NCBI RefSeq assembly: GCF_030846775.1
Contig: NZ_CP132910.1
Span: forward strand, 4,901,001-4,965,000
Direction of reading: 5' to 3'
Length of the DNA: 64,000 nt
Source: Geothrix sp. 21YS21S-2
GTDB lineage: Bacteria; Acidobacteriota; Holophagae; Holophagales; Holophagaceae
Shown: piece after piece, positions 1 through 7,442 of the stretch
Layout of the letters: each line of letters begins with the position of its first letter
Position numbering within the stretch: position 1 is the first letter of the stretch
Made by a program: the position numbers and the translations under genes
Notes under the pieces: generated by a model
Told to the model about the DNA's origin: nothing
The model's database searches: none
The model's input: the letters and a program-made list of their open reading frames with translations, nothing else

Positions 1-749
1 TTGGCCTTCTTGGCCTTGGTCTTGGGCTTCTCGGCCTCGGGGGCGGACGCCGCGGCGACGGCCAGGATGATGTGGGGGCGGCTCTTCTTGGCGGGGTCGT
101 CATAGGCCAGCTTGGGGCTCTTCATGAGCTCCTCGCGGACGGTTTCGGGGGCGTATTCGAGCAGGTAGTAGGTGGGGCCCCAGGGGGTCTTGCCGGGGTC
201 CACGACTTCCTGGATCAGCCGGGCCGCGTTGGCCATCTGCTCCGGGGTGCGGTCCGGGTTGTGCTTGGAGTAGCGGCCGGACTTGTTGTTGATGGTGAAG
301 CTCTTGGTGGCCTTGTCGTAGTTGATCTCGCCGCTGATGCGGCTGGGGCCGCCCGCGATGGCGGAGACGTGGCCGTAGTTCTCGGTGGTGCCGGGCTTGC
401 GCTTGGACTGGTCCTCGGGGCGGAAGAAGCCCTTGGCGTAGGTGCGGCCCAGGGGATGGGCGGCTTCCTGGATGATGCCCACGCGGCCTTCGGCGTCGAT
501 CACCCAGTTGTACGGGGCGTTCTTGGCGTCCAGGATGGCGGGGTAGTCCTTGGTGGCCACCTGGAGGTAGGGGTTTATGAGCACCTTGCCGTTCTTGTCG
601 GCCTCGTAGTGCTTGATGTAGGCGGGCTGGGACAGGTAGCCGTACAGCGCGTCGAGCTTGTCGGGCCCGGCCTGGGCGAAGCCGGGAAGGGCGAGGCAGG
701 CCGCGAGGGCGCCCAGCGTGAAACTGCGGGAGAGGTTTCGCATCGTCAT
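1..749 (-). CDS. secreted protein of unknown function (3' end cut by window edge)
   Basis: The reading frame enters the window at base 1 and is open to the ATG at 749; a second in-frame ATG lies at 743. About 249 residues are visible. Residues 1-27 form a signal peptide ending in an AQA cleavage site, so the product is exported. The C-terminal end seen here is rich in Lys, Ala and Pro. A stretch near residues 125-160 has the pattern GGP..xSGEI..NNKSGRY, which I associate loosely with a signature found in several secreted effector-like or hypothetical proteins; this is recollection, not a search result. The gene lies 29 nt downstream of the secreted gene at 779-1738 and probably shares its sigma-54-type promoter. 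Confidence 0.75.
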   Translation of the reverse strand, partial: MTMRNLSRSFTLGALAACLALPGFAQAGPDKLDALYGYLSQPAYIKHYEADKNGKVLINPYLQVATKDYPAILDAKNAPYNWVIDAEGRVGIIQEAAHPLGRTYAKGFFRPEDQSKRKPGTTENYGHVSAIAGGPSRISGEINYDKATKSFTINNKSGRYSKHNPDRTPEQMANAARLIQEVVDPGKTPWGPTYYLLEYAPETVREELMKSPKLAYDDPAKKSRPHIILAVAAASAPEAEKPKTKAKKA

Positions 750-778
750 GGATCTCCGGAAAGGGGTGGGAATGGACT

Positions 779-1738
779 TCAGTGGGTGAGGGGCCTGTTC
801 ATGAGCTTGCGCACCTTGGAACCGCCCCATTTCTCGGCCTGGGGCATGGCCAGGTCGCCCAGCTCGCCGAGGATGACCTTCTGGTAGAACTGCTCGCTGG
901 CCTCGTGGAGCGCGGGGCTGTCGTAGTAGTCGATGTCGCCGTAGCCGAGGGAGACGTCGTAGAGGTAGGGGGCCTCGCCGGGCTTCGTGGACCACCCCTC
1001 GAAGGAGAAGCCGCAGTCGTCGGTGCCGGCCAGTTCCACCGAGCCCGGCTTCACGCGCACGGAGTAGGCCCGGTTGCCCACGAGTTTCGTGTCCGCCGGG
1101 ATGCCGAGGGTGGCCAGTTCGGGCATGTACTTGGCGAAATCGCCAAGGGTGAGCTTGCCCAGGCTGTCCAGGGTGACGCTGAAGGAGGCGCCCTTCTCGA
1201 CGTAGCCGTCCAGCATTCCGCCGGCGCCGGGGCCGGCGTTCTCCTCGGCCTCGACCTTCACCTTGTCCACGCCCACGACCTTCAGGGGCGTCGCCAGGGC
1301 GAGGTTGGCATCGGGATTGACGGCCTTGATGGTGAGACCCACCTGGAATTCCGCGACGCCCTTCTTGAACTTCTGGGTGATGCGCACCAGGTAGCCCTTC
1401 TTCCAGAGGTCCTGGCCGGGCGTGTCGAAGTACTCCTTGTAGGCGTTCTCGATCTTGAGGGGATTGTCGCCCTTCTCGGTGACCTTGAAGCCGTGCTTGG
1501 CGCCTGCGGCCTTGACCCGGTTCCAGACCGTCGCGAAGACTTCGGCAGGGGAGCCCTTGAGCTTGGCGGGGTCGAGGAGGAACTTCACCTCCCGCCCGTT
1601 CACGTTTTCCAGCCTGGGTGCGGGATACTTCTCGATGGTGCGCAGATGGAGAGCCTTGGCCTGTCCGGGTGCGGCCGCCCAGCCTCCGGTGGCCACGGTG
1701 CCCGCGACCAGCAGAACTGCCACGATGTTCCTGATCAT
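779..1738 (-). CDS. secreted protein with CYTH-like features, function unknown
   Basis: 319 residues with an N-terminal signal peptide (about residues 1-22, ending GWAAA). The mature part holds VKFLLDP (51-57), then YFDTPGQDLWKKG (103-115) followed by YLVRI, and LTIK (135-138). This order resembles the CYTH/triphosphate-tunnel fold (E-x-K start, YFDT, L...G..LRI, K), but no ExExK is evident, so catalysis is doubtful. The ATG at 1738 has a good ribosome site (AAGGAGAG). A sigma-54-type element lies about 50 nt upstream at 1788-1803, and the NtrC-type regulator gene ends just beyond. It is probably co-transcribed with the secreted gene at 1-749. The biological role is not known. Confidence 0.8.
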   Translation of the reverse strand: MIRNIVAVLLVAGTVATGGWAAAPGQAKALHLRTIEKYPAPRLENVNGREVKFLLDPAKLKGSPAEVFATVWNRVKAAGAKHGFKVTEKGDNPLKIENAYKEYFDTPGQDLWKKGYLVRITQKFKKGVAEFQVGLTIKAVNPDANLALATPLKVVGVDKVKVEAEENAGPGAGGMLDGYVEKGASFSVTLDSLGKLTLGDFAKYMPELATLGIPADTKLVGNRAYSVRVKPGSVELAGTDDCGFSFEGWSTKPGEAPYLYDVSLGYGDIDYYDSPALHEASEQFYQKVILGELGDLAMPQAEKWGGSKVRKLMNRPLTH

Positions 1739-1787
1739 GTTCGTCTCTCCTTGGATGAGTGAGTACGCGTTGGGATGCCCCTATTGG

Positions 1788-1803
1788 AGCAAACCCCGCG
1801 CCA
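1788..1803 (-). promoter_or_regulatory. sigma-54 (-24/-12) promoter for the 779-1738 / 1-749 secreted-gene pair
   Basis: On the minus strand the bases read TGGCGCGGGGTTTGCT. This fits the sigma-54 consensus TGGCACG-N4-TTGCT with one change (A to G) and the exact GG-to-GC spacing. The start point would fall near 1777, leaving a leader of about 39 nt with an AAGGAGAG ribosome site before the ATG at 1738. The adjacent upstream gene encodes a sigma-54 activator. Confidence 0.7.
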
Positions 1804-1807
1804 GTTT

Positions 1808-1852
1808 CCGCGGTGTGATTATTTGTTGATTCTGGATGAGATCACACCGCGG
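1808..1852. repeat. perfect 12-bp inverted repeat next to the sigma-54 promoter
   Basis: CCGCGGTGTGAT at 1808-1819 is matched by ATCACACCGCGG at 1841-1852 with a 21-nt AT-rich spacer. It begins 5 bp upstream of the -24 element and lies between the regulator's stop codon and the promoter. It could be a protein-binding site (the inner parts read TGTGAT/ATCACA) or an RNA hairpin at the end of the regulator transcript. No T-tract follows, so it is not a standard terminator. Confidence 0.6.
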
Positions 1853-1878
1853 CTCCACCCCGCAGGAGGGCGCCGGTG

Positions 1879-1892
1879 TGCGAAATTCCGCA
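1879..1892. promoter_or_regulatory. possible enhancer (upstream activator) site
   Basis: TGCGAAATTCCGCA is a 14-bp near-palindrome (one mismatched pair) centred about 108 bp upstream of the predicted sigma-54 start. That is a usual distance for NtrC-type activator sites. A weaker half-site TGCGAA recurs at 1901-1906. The binding protein is presumably the adjacent regulator; this is inference. Confidence 0.4.
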
Positions 1893-1913
1893 AGGCGGGG
1901 TGCGAAGACCCGC

Positions 1914-3263
1914 TCAGTAGCGGTTGAGGCTGAGACCCAGGATCTTCAGGCGGTCGTAGAGGGTGCGCCTGGCCAGCCCGAGGATCTGGGCGGCTTCGGC
2001 GACGTTGCCCGCCGTGCGCAGCAGGACCCGCTCGATGTGGGCGCGCTCCATCTCCTTGAGGGTGGACAGCTCCCCGGGGGCGTCCGAGGGCGGCGAGAGC
2101 CGGTCCTCCATGCCCAGGTCCGCGGCCTCGATCTGGTCCCCCCGCTGGAGGATCATGGCCCGCTCCAGGACGTTGGACAGCTCCCGGATGTTGCCCGGCC
2201 AGGGGTAGGCCAGCAGGGCGGCTTCCGCCCGGGGGCTCAGGGTCACGGGCATCCGGCCCATGCGCGAGGCGACGGACTGCAGGATGGTGGCGGCCAGGAT
2301 GGGGACGTCCTGGGGGCGCTCCCGCAGGGGGGGGATGCGCAGGGTGAGGGTGCTGATGCGGTAGTACAGATCGTCCCGGAAGGTCTTGGCGCGGACCATG
2401 TCCTCCAGGGCGAGGTTCGTGCTGGCGATGAGGCGGATGTCCACGACCCGGTCCCGCACGTCGCCCAGGCGCCGGAAGGTCTTCTCCTCGAGCGCCTTGA
2501 GGAGCTTGGGCTGGATGGCGGGGTCCATGTCGCCGATCTCGTCCAGGAACACGATGCCCCGGTGGCCCACTTCCAGCAGGCCCTGCTTGGCGGCGACCGC
2601 CCCCGTGAAGGCGCCCCGCTCGTGCCCGAAGAGCTCGCTCTCCAGCAGCTCCCGGGTGAGGCCGGCGCAGTTGAGGTTCACGAAGGCCTCTTCGGCGCGC
2701 GGGCTGTTGAAGTGGATCCACCGCGCCAGGACGCCCTTGCCGGCGCCGGTCTCCCCGAGAATGAGGATGGGGCTGTCCCACTCCAGCATCCGCCGGGCCT
2801 GCTCCTCCAGCCTGCGGATGGCCGGGCTCTCCCCCTGGAAGGGATTCATGATCCCGGCCCGGTCGCGGTTGGCGGCCTCCTGGCGGTGGCGCAGGCGCTG
2901 CTGCTGGAGCAGGCGGCGCACGATGACGAGGAGGGCCTTGGATTCCACGGGCTTGGTGAGGAACTGCTCCGCCCCCTCCTTGATGGCCCTCACGGCCAGG
3001 TCGATGGAGCCGTGGGCGGTGAGGATGATGAAGGGGGTGCTCTCGTTCAGGCGCTTGACCTGGGCGAGGATGTCCAGGGAGGTGCCGTCGGGCAGGCTGT
3101 AGTCGGCCACGACCACGTCGGGGTTGCCGCTGCGGTAGAGCTCCATGGCCTGCTTGCAGTTCTCGGCCTCCTGCACCTCGAGGTCGTTGGCGCGGAGGAA
3201 GGCGGCCATGCCGTGGCGCACGGAGGGGTCGTCCTCGATCAGGAGGATCCTGGGGTCAGTCAT
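1914..3263 (-). CDS. NtrC-family sigma-54-dependent response regulator
   Basis: 449 residues in the classic order. A receiver domain (1-120) has phospho-acceptor D54, T82 and K104. An AAA+ domain has Walker A GETGAGKG (170-177), the sigma-54 contact loop GAFTGA (217-222) and Walker B IVFLDEIGD (237-245). A C-terminal Fis-type helix-turn-helix ends in LARRTLYDRLKILGL. Walker A has Gly where most relatives have Glu or Ser after the Lys. The start overlaps the upstream histidine kinase by 8 nt, so the two form a two-component pair. When phosphorylated it should open sigma-54 promoters; the best local target is the promoter at 1788-1803, directly downstream of this gene. Confidence 0.95.
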   Translation of the reverse strand: MTDPRILLIEDDPSVRHGMAAFLRANDLEVQEAENCKQAMELYRSGNPDVVVADYSLPDGTSLDILAQVKRLNESTPFIILTAHGSIDLAVRAIKEGAEQFLTKPVESKALLVIVRRLLQQQRLRHRQEAANRDRAGIMNPFQGESPAIRRLEEQARRMLEWDSPILILGETGAGKGVLARWIHFNSPRAEEAFVNLNCAGLTRELLESELFGHERGAFTGAVAAKQGLLEVGHRGIVFLDEIGDMDPAIQPKLLKALEEKTFRRLGDVRDRVVDIRLIASTNLALEDMVRAKTFRDDLYYRISTLTLRIPPLRERPQDVPILAATILQSVASRMGRMPVTLSPRAEAALLAYPWPGNIRELSNVLERAMILQRGDQIEAADLGMEDRLSPPSDAPGELSTLKEMERAHIERVLLRTAGNVAEAAQILGLARRTLYDRLKILGLSLNRY

Positions 3264-4752
3264 GGTCGGGGTCCTGCATGAGGGTGGCGACCCTGCGGGG
3301 GGCCGGAAGCTTGACGGTCACGATGGCTCCGCCTCCGGTGCGGTTGCCCAGTTCCACGGACCCGCCGTGCTCCTCCACCACCCGCTTGACGATGGAAAGG
3401 CCCAGGCCCGTCCCCCCCTTGCGCCGGGTGAAGAAGGGCTCGAAGGCCCGGGCCTGCGTGTCGGGGGCGAAGCCGGGCCCCTGGTCCTCCACGGTGAAGA
3501 TCCACCACTCGTGGTCCTCCCTGCGGTCCCTCCGGCACCGCACCGCCACCTTCCCGCCCGGGGGGGAGTGGTGGAGGGCGTTCTCCATGAGGTTCCGGAA
3601 GACCTGGTGCATGCGGCGCCCGTTCAGCGGCAGCACCAGGTGGGGGTTCTCCAGGTGGATGCCCAGGTCAACCTGCTGGCGCGCCGCCTGGGACTCGCAG
3701 CTGCGCGCGGCCTCCTCCAGCAGGGCCTTCAGGAGGCAGGGCTCGGGGTTGAGCGTGCGGGGCTCGCCGTAGTCCTTGAGGTCGTTCATGAGGCTGGAGA
3801 TGCGCTCGGCGCTCTCCCGCAGGGCGGCCACGAAGGGCATGTAGCGCGGCTCCTCCCCGAAGGTGGCCTCCATGGCGTCCAGGTTTATGGAGATGCCGTA
3901 GACGGGGTTGCGGATCTCGTGCACGACGCCGCCCACCAGGGCCCGCAGGGACTCCTCGGCGCGCCTGCGCTCGGTGATGTCGGTGCACATGCCCGTCATG
4001 CGGGCCGGGCGGCCCTGGTCGTCCCAGGCCACCACCTTGCCCGCGTCGAAGACCCAGATCCAGTCCGTGGTCCCGCCCAGGATGCGGTACTCCACCTGGA
4101 AGGTGGCCTGCCGCCCCTCCAGATGGGCGTTCATGGCCCCTTCCACCTGGAGGCGGTCCTCGGGGTGGATCCGGGCGAGTCCGCCCTCCAGCGTGGGCGG
4201 CACGCCCGCGGGGGTGAGCCCCAGCATGGAGAACCAGCGGGGGCTGCGGTACACCTCGCCCTTGGCGAGGTTCCAGTCCCAGAGGCCCTGCTGGGTGCCC
4301 TCCAGGGCCAGGTTGAGCCGCTCCTCGGAGGCGTGGAGGGCCGCCTCGGCCTCCTTGAGGGCCGTGATGTCCCGGGATACGGCGGCGATGCGGTGGATGC
4401 GCGACCACTTGTTCCGCACCGGGGTGAGAGTGGTCTGGAAGCTCCGGGCCCGGCCCTCCACCACGTGCTCCTCCTCGTACAGGAGGGGCCGCTCCTCGGC
4501 CAGCACCCGGCTGAAGTGGTTCACCAGGAGCTCGGCGCTCTCGGGGGGGAGGCACTGCGCGGGCGTCTTGCCCGTGAACTCCGGGAGCAGGAACCCCGAG
4601 CCCCCGCCCAGGGGCGGGTTCACCGTCTCGAAGGTGAGCTCCCCGGCCTCGGAGACCCCCACCACGTAGATCCAGTCGTAGAGGTTGGGGAAGAGGCCGT
4701 CGTAGGCCTGGTCCGCGAGGAGCTTGGCAAGGGGGGTCTCGGAGGGGCTCAC
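3256..4752 (-). CDS. PAS-domain histidine kinase, partner of the NtrC-type regulator
   Basis: I choose the GTG at 4752, which overlaps the upstream stop as GTGA, giving 498 residues. The upstream ATG at 4833 would add a low-complexity Gly/Arg extension lying wholly inside the neighbouring gene. Two PAS domains (about 20-132 and 145-262, each ending DIT) are followed by the dimerisation helix with phospho-His278 in VVHEIRNP, the N box NLMENALHHS, G1 DQGPGF and G2 GTGLGL. No membrane segment or signal peptide is visible, so sensing is probably cytoplasmic. It is the sensor for the regulator at 1914-3263, and the coupled Sel1 and membrane genes upstream may feed it. Confidence 0.93.
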   Translation of the reverse strand: MSPSETPLAKLLADQAYDGLFPNLYDWIYVVGVSEAGELTFETVNPPLGGGSGFLLPEFTGKTPAQCLPPESAELLVNHFSRVLAEERPLLYEEEHVVEGRARSFQTTLTPVRNKWSRIHRIAAVSRDITALKEAEAALHASEERLNLALEGTQQGLWDWNLAKGEVYRSPRWFSMLGLTPAGVPPTLEGGLARIHPEDRLQVEGAMNAHLEGRQATFQVEYRILGGTTDWIWVFDAGKVVAWDDQGRPARMTGMCTDITERRRAEESLRALVGGVVHEIRNPVYGISINLDAMEATFGEEPRYMPFVAALRESAERISSLMNDLKDYGEPRTLNPEPCLLKALLEEAARSCESQAARQQVDLGIHLENPHLVLPLNGRRMHQVFRNLMENALHHSPPGGKVAVRCRRDRREDHEWWIFTVEDQGPGFAPDTQARAFEPFFTRRKGGTGLGLSIVKRVVEEHGGSVELGNRTGGGAIVTVKLPAPRRVATLMQDPDHD

Positions 4753-5288
4753 TTCTCGTCCACCGCCAGACCCAGCTGCTCCAGGTCCTTGCGGGCCGCC
4801 ACGCTCCCGGCGGCCGCGGCCTTCCGGTACCACTTGACGCCTTCCTTGCGGTCCATGGGGACGTTCAGGCCGTTGTAGTACATCGTCCCCAGCATGCGCA
4901 TGGCGCCGGAGTCGCCCTGGGCGGCCTTGTCCAGGTACGGGACGAGGACCGCGGGGATCTCCTCCCGGGCCTGCGCCGGGGCCGGGGCCTCCCCGCCCGG
5001 ATAGAGGAAGTAGTAGGCCACGGTGCCGCCCAGGATCGCCACGGCCAGGATGCCGAAGATCCAGAGCAGGGGCCGGGAGGCCCGCGCCGGCGCCTGGCGC
5101 GCCTCGGGCAGGGGCGCGACGACGGGGAGGGACTGGGTCGTGACGGCCTCCTGCCTCGGGGGGGGCGGGATGATCCGCATGGGCTGGGTGTCCTGGAGCC
5201 TGGGCGCCCCGGTCTTCAGGACCTGCGTGGCGTCGGGATCCGTGGGGATGCCGGGATCGGTCTTGTCGTGGGCGGAATTCTCGCTCAT
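4749..5288 (-). CDS. single-pass membrane protein with Sel1-like repeats
   Basis: 179 residues. The N-terminal part (about 1-70) is Pro-rich and polar, with no signal peptide. One membrane helix (about 73-93, WIFGILAVAILGG) follows, then a short domain with Sel1/TPR-like helices (GAMRMLGTMYYNG, GVKWYRKAAAAGS). The topology suggests a cytoplasmic tail and a periplasmic Sel1 part. It overlaps the histidine kinase start by 4 nt and the upstream membrane gene by 4 nt, so the genes are translationally coupled. A scaffolding or input role for the kinase is plausible but unproven. Confidence 0.85.
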   Translation of the reverse strand: MSENSAHDKTDPGIPTDPDATQVLKTGAPRLQDTQPMRIIPPPPRQEAVTTQSLPVVAPLPEARQAPARASRPLLWIFGILAVAILGGTVAYYFLYPGGEAPAPAQAREEIPAVLVPYLDKAAQGDSGAMRMLGTMYYNGLNVPMDRKEGVKWYRKAAAAGSVAARKDLEQLGLAVDEK

Positions 5289-5749
5289 GGGCGCTCCTCC
5301 TGGGCGGCTTCCCGCCAGGCCTGGAATCGGGGGACGAAGACGAAGAACATGACGGTGGTCAGGGCGATGAAGGACCGGGCGTAGCGCTCGGCCGGCGGCC
5401 CCCCCAGGGCGTAGTAGACGATTCCGTAGAGGGAACTGAGCTCGAACAGGGCGGCGTAGAGGATGGTCTCACGGATCACGGTTCCGGGGCGCCGGGCCTC
5501 CTCCAGGCTCCCGAAGGTCCGCCGGACCTTGCTCCAGCGCCAGGTCACGAAGAACGCCGACGCGAAGGTCAGCCCCGTGAAGGTGTAGCCCAGCTGCTGC
5601 ACCACGCCGTCCGGGGGCGCCGCCCCGGGCCGGATGGCCGTGCCCAGCATGAGCTGCAGGAGCAGGGGCCAGGCCACGCAGATGAACAGGCCGATGACGT
5701 AGGCGATGCGGAAGGCCTTTGCGAGGGAGGGGCTGGGTTCGCGGGTCAC
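5285..5749 (-). CDS. four-helix membrane protein of unknown function
   Basis: 154 residues with about four hydrophobic segments (starting near 13, 48, 92 and 121) and a basic loop in the middle (WRWSKVRR). I do not recognise a family. Its ATG lies 4 nt after the scpA stop, and its own stop overlaps the next gene as ATGA, so it sits inside the scpA-to-regulator transcription unit. Confidence 0.8.
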   Translation of the reverse strand: MTREPSPSLAKAFRIAYVIGLFICVAWPLLLQLMLGTAIRPGAAPPDGVVQQLGYTFTGLTFASAFFVTWRWSKVRRTFGSLEEARRPGTVIRETILYAALFELSSLYGIVYYALGGPPAERYARSFIALTTVMFFVFVPRFQAWREAAQEERP

Positions 5750-5753
5750 GATG

Positions 5754-6518
5754 CTAGGCCGCGCGAACCCGGATTTCGCCGAAGGCTTCCGACTGCACCA
5801 GGAGGATCCGCCCGGTGCGGACCATCTCCAGGAGGGCCAGGAAGGTGAGCACCAGCTCCTCCCGGGAGCCGGCGGTGGCCAGGAGCCCGCCGAAGGCCTC
5901 CCACCGCCCGTCCAGGAGGAAGGCGGTGACCTCGGCGATGCGCTGGTCCAGGGTCTTGGGGGGGGTGCGCACCTGCACCGGCGGGGGCGGCAGGAGCCGC
6001 TTGAGGGCGTCCCGGTACGCCGCGAGCAGGTCGAAGAGGTTGGCCTTGATGGGCTCCTCCTCCACCCGTGCGTGGTCCCGGATGTCCAGCCCCGGCGCGA
6101 AGACCACCTTCTGCCACTCGGTCTCGCGGCTGGAGAGCTCCTTGGCGGCCTCCTTCACCTGCTGGTAGTCCAGGAGGCGCTGCACCAGGTCCTCGCGGGG
6201 ATCCTCCAGGCCCTCGTCCGCGGGGGGCCGGGGGAGCATCATGCGGCTCTTGATCTGCAGGAGGTGGGCGGCCATGGCCACGAACTCCGCGGCGATCTCC
6301 AGGTTCAGCTCCTCCATGAGGAGCAGGTAGTCCATGTACTGGCGGGTCACCGAGGCCATGGGCAGGTCCAGGATGTCCAGCTTCTGCTCCCGGATCAGGT
6401 GCAGGAGCAGGTCCAGGGGGCCGTCGAAGGAGGCCAGATGCAGCTCGAGGTCGCGGAACTTCGTCTCGAAGCCCTTCGGGGGCTCGAAGGCGGGATGCTC
6501 TCGGGGGGTGTCGGTCAT
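5754..6518 (-). CDS. scpA: segregation and condensation protein A
   Basis: 254 residues starting at the ATG at 6518. The N-terminal kleisin motif FDGPLDLLLHLI and the following helix LDILDLPMASVTRQYMDYL are typical of ScpA, and the C-terminal winged-helix part ends in RTGRILLVQS. ScpA bridges SMC dimers together with ScpB in chromosome organisation; no scpB is in the window. The start is divergent from lipA with only 39 nt between start codons. No good ribosome site precedes the ATG, and a TACAAT -10 box ends 8 nt upstream, so the message may be almost leaderless. It is probably the first gene of the unit running down to the NtrC-type regulator. Confidence 0.93.
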   Translation of the reverse strand: MTDTPREHPAFEPPKGFETKFRDLELHLASFDGPLDLLLHLIREQKLDILDLPMASVTRQYMDYLLLMEELNLEIAAEFVAMAAHLLQIKSRMMLPRPPADEGLEDPREDLVQRLLDYQQVKEAAKELSSRETEWQKVVFAPGLDIRDHARVEEEPIKANLFDLLAAYRDALKRLLPPPPVQVRTPPKTLDQRIAEVTAFLLDGRWEAFGGLLATAGSREELVLTFLALLEMVRTGRILLVQSEAFGEIRVRAA

Positions 6519-6526
6519 GGCAGTCC

Positions 6527-6555
6527 ATTGTAGCCCAGTGCGGTAGGATTGACTC
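6527..6555 (-). promoter_or_regulatory. candidate sigma-70 promoter for scpA
   Basis: Minus strand: -35 GAGTCA (6550-6555), 17-nt spacer, -10 TACAAT (6527-6532). The start point would lie about 1-3 nt from the scpA ATG. The -10 is strong and the -35 weak. It overlaps the lipA ribosome site and start on the other strand. Confidence 0.4.
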
Positions 6556-6557
6556 CT

Positions 6558-7442
6558 ATGGCGCGTCCCCCCGTTCTCCCCGGCCCCCGTCCCGACTGGT
6601 TGAAGATCAAGGTCCCGGCTCCCGAGGTGGTGGCCGAGGTGGAGGCCCTGGTGCGGTCGAACCGCCTGGTCACCGTCTGCGAGGAGGCCCGGTGCCCCAA
6701 CCTCCACGAATGCTGGGGAATCCATCGCACCGCCACCTTCATGCTGCTGGGCGACGTGTGCACCCGGCACTGCGGCTTCTGCAACGTGGGCAAGGGCCGC
6801 CCGGGCGAGGTGGACCCCGGCGAGCCCCAGCGCGTGGCCGAAGCGGTGGCATCATTGGGGTTGGCTTTCGCGGTGGTCACGAGCGTGAACCGGGACGACC
6901 TCCCCGACGGGGGCGCCGCCCACTTCGCCGCCACCATCCGCTGGATCCGCACCCTGGTGCCGGGCTGCGGGGTGGAGGTGCTGATCCCCGACTTCAGCGG
7001 GAGCGAGGCCTGCCTGGCGACGGTGCTGGAGGCCGCCCCCCAGGTCCTCAACCACAACGTCGAGACCGTGGAGCGCCTGTACAAGCGGGTGCGCCCCGAC
7101 GCGGACTACGCCCAGAGCCTGCGGGTCCTGGCCGGCGCCGCCCGCCACCGGGACGCCGCCGCCCCCGCCCTGCGCGTCAAGAGCGGCATCATGGTGGGCC
7201 TGGGCGAGACCCCCGAGGAGGTGCTGGACCTCATGGGCCACTGGCGGGACTCCTCCGTGGACATCGCCACCCTGGGCCAGTACCTGCCCCCCTCCCCCCT
7301 GCATCTGCCCCTGGCGCGGTACGTCGAACCCGCCGAGTTCGACATGTATAGGCGCAAGGGCCTCGAGATGGGCTTCCAGCGGGTGGAATCGGGCCCCCTG
7401 GTGCGCAGCAGCTACCACGCGCAGGACAGCTACCAGGGATGA
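6558..7442 (+). CDS. lipA: lipoyl synthase
   Basis: 294 residues. This radical-SAM enzyme inserts two sulfurs into octanoyl chains on lipoate-dependent proteins. Both iron-sulfur clusters are visible: the auxiliary cluster motif CEEARCPNLHEC (C41, C46, C52) and the radical-SAM motif CTRHCGFC (C68, C72, C75). The C-terminal RSSYHA holds the serine used to ligate the auxiliary cluster in this family. I start at the ATG at 6558, which has an AGGA 9 nt upstream; a TTG at 6549 is too close to it. No lipB is nearby. The stop overlaps the next gene as ATGA. Confidence 0.97.
   Translation: MARPPVLPGPRPDWLKIKVPAPEVVAEVEALVRSNRLVTVCEEARCPNLHECWGIHRTATFMLLGDVCTRHCGFCNVGKGRPGEVDPGEPQRVAEAVASLGLAFAVVTSVNRDDLPDGGAAHFAATIRWIRTLVPGCGVEVLIPDFSGSEACLATVLEAAPQVLNHNVETVERLYKRVRPDADYAQSLRVLAGAARHRDAAAPALRVKSGIMVGLGETPEEVLDLMGHWRDSSVDIATLGQYLPPSPLHLPLARYVEPAEFDMYRRKGLEMGFQRVESGPLVRSSYHAQDSYQG

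Noticed and set aside
4753-4833. ATG at 4833 as start of the histidine kinase
   Set aside because: The added 27 residues are Gly/Arg-rich and lie wholly inside the Sel1 gene, and the GTGA overlap at 4752 is a better start.
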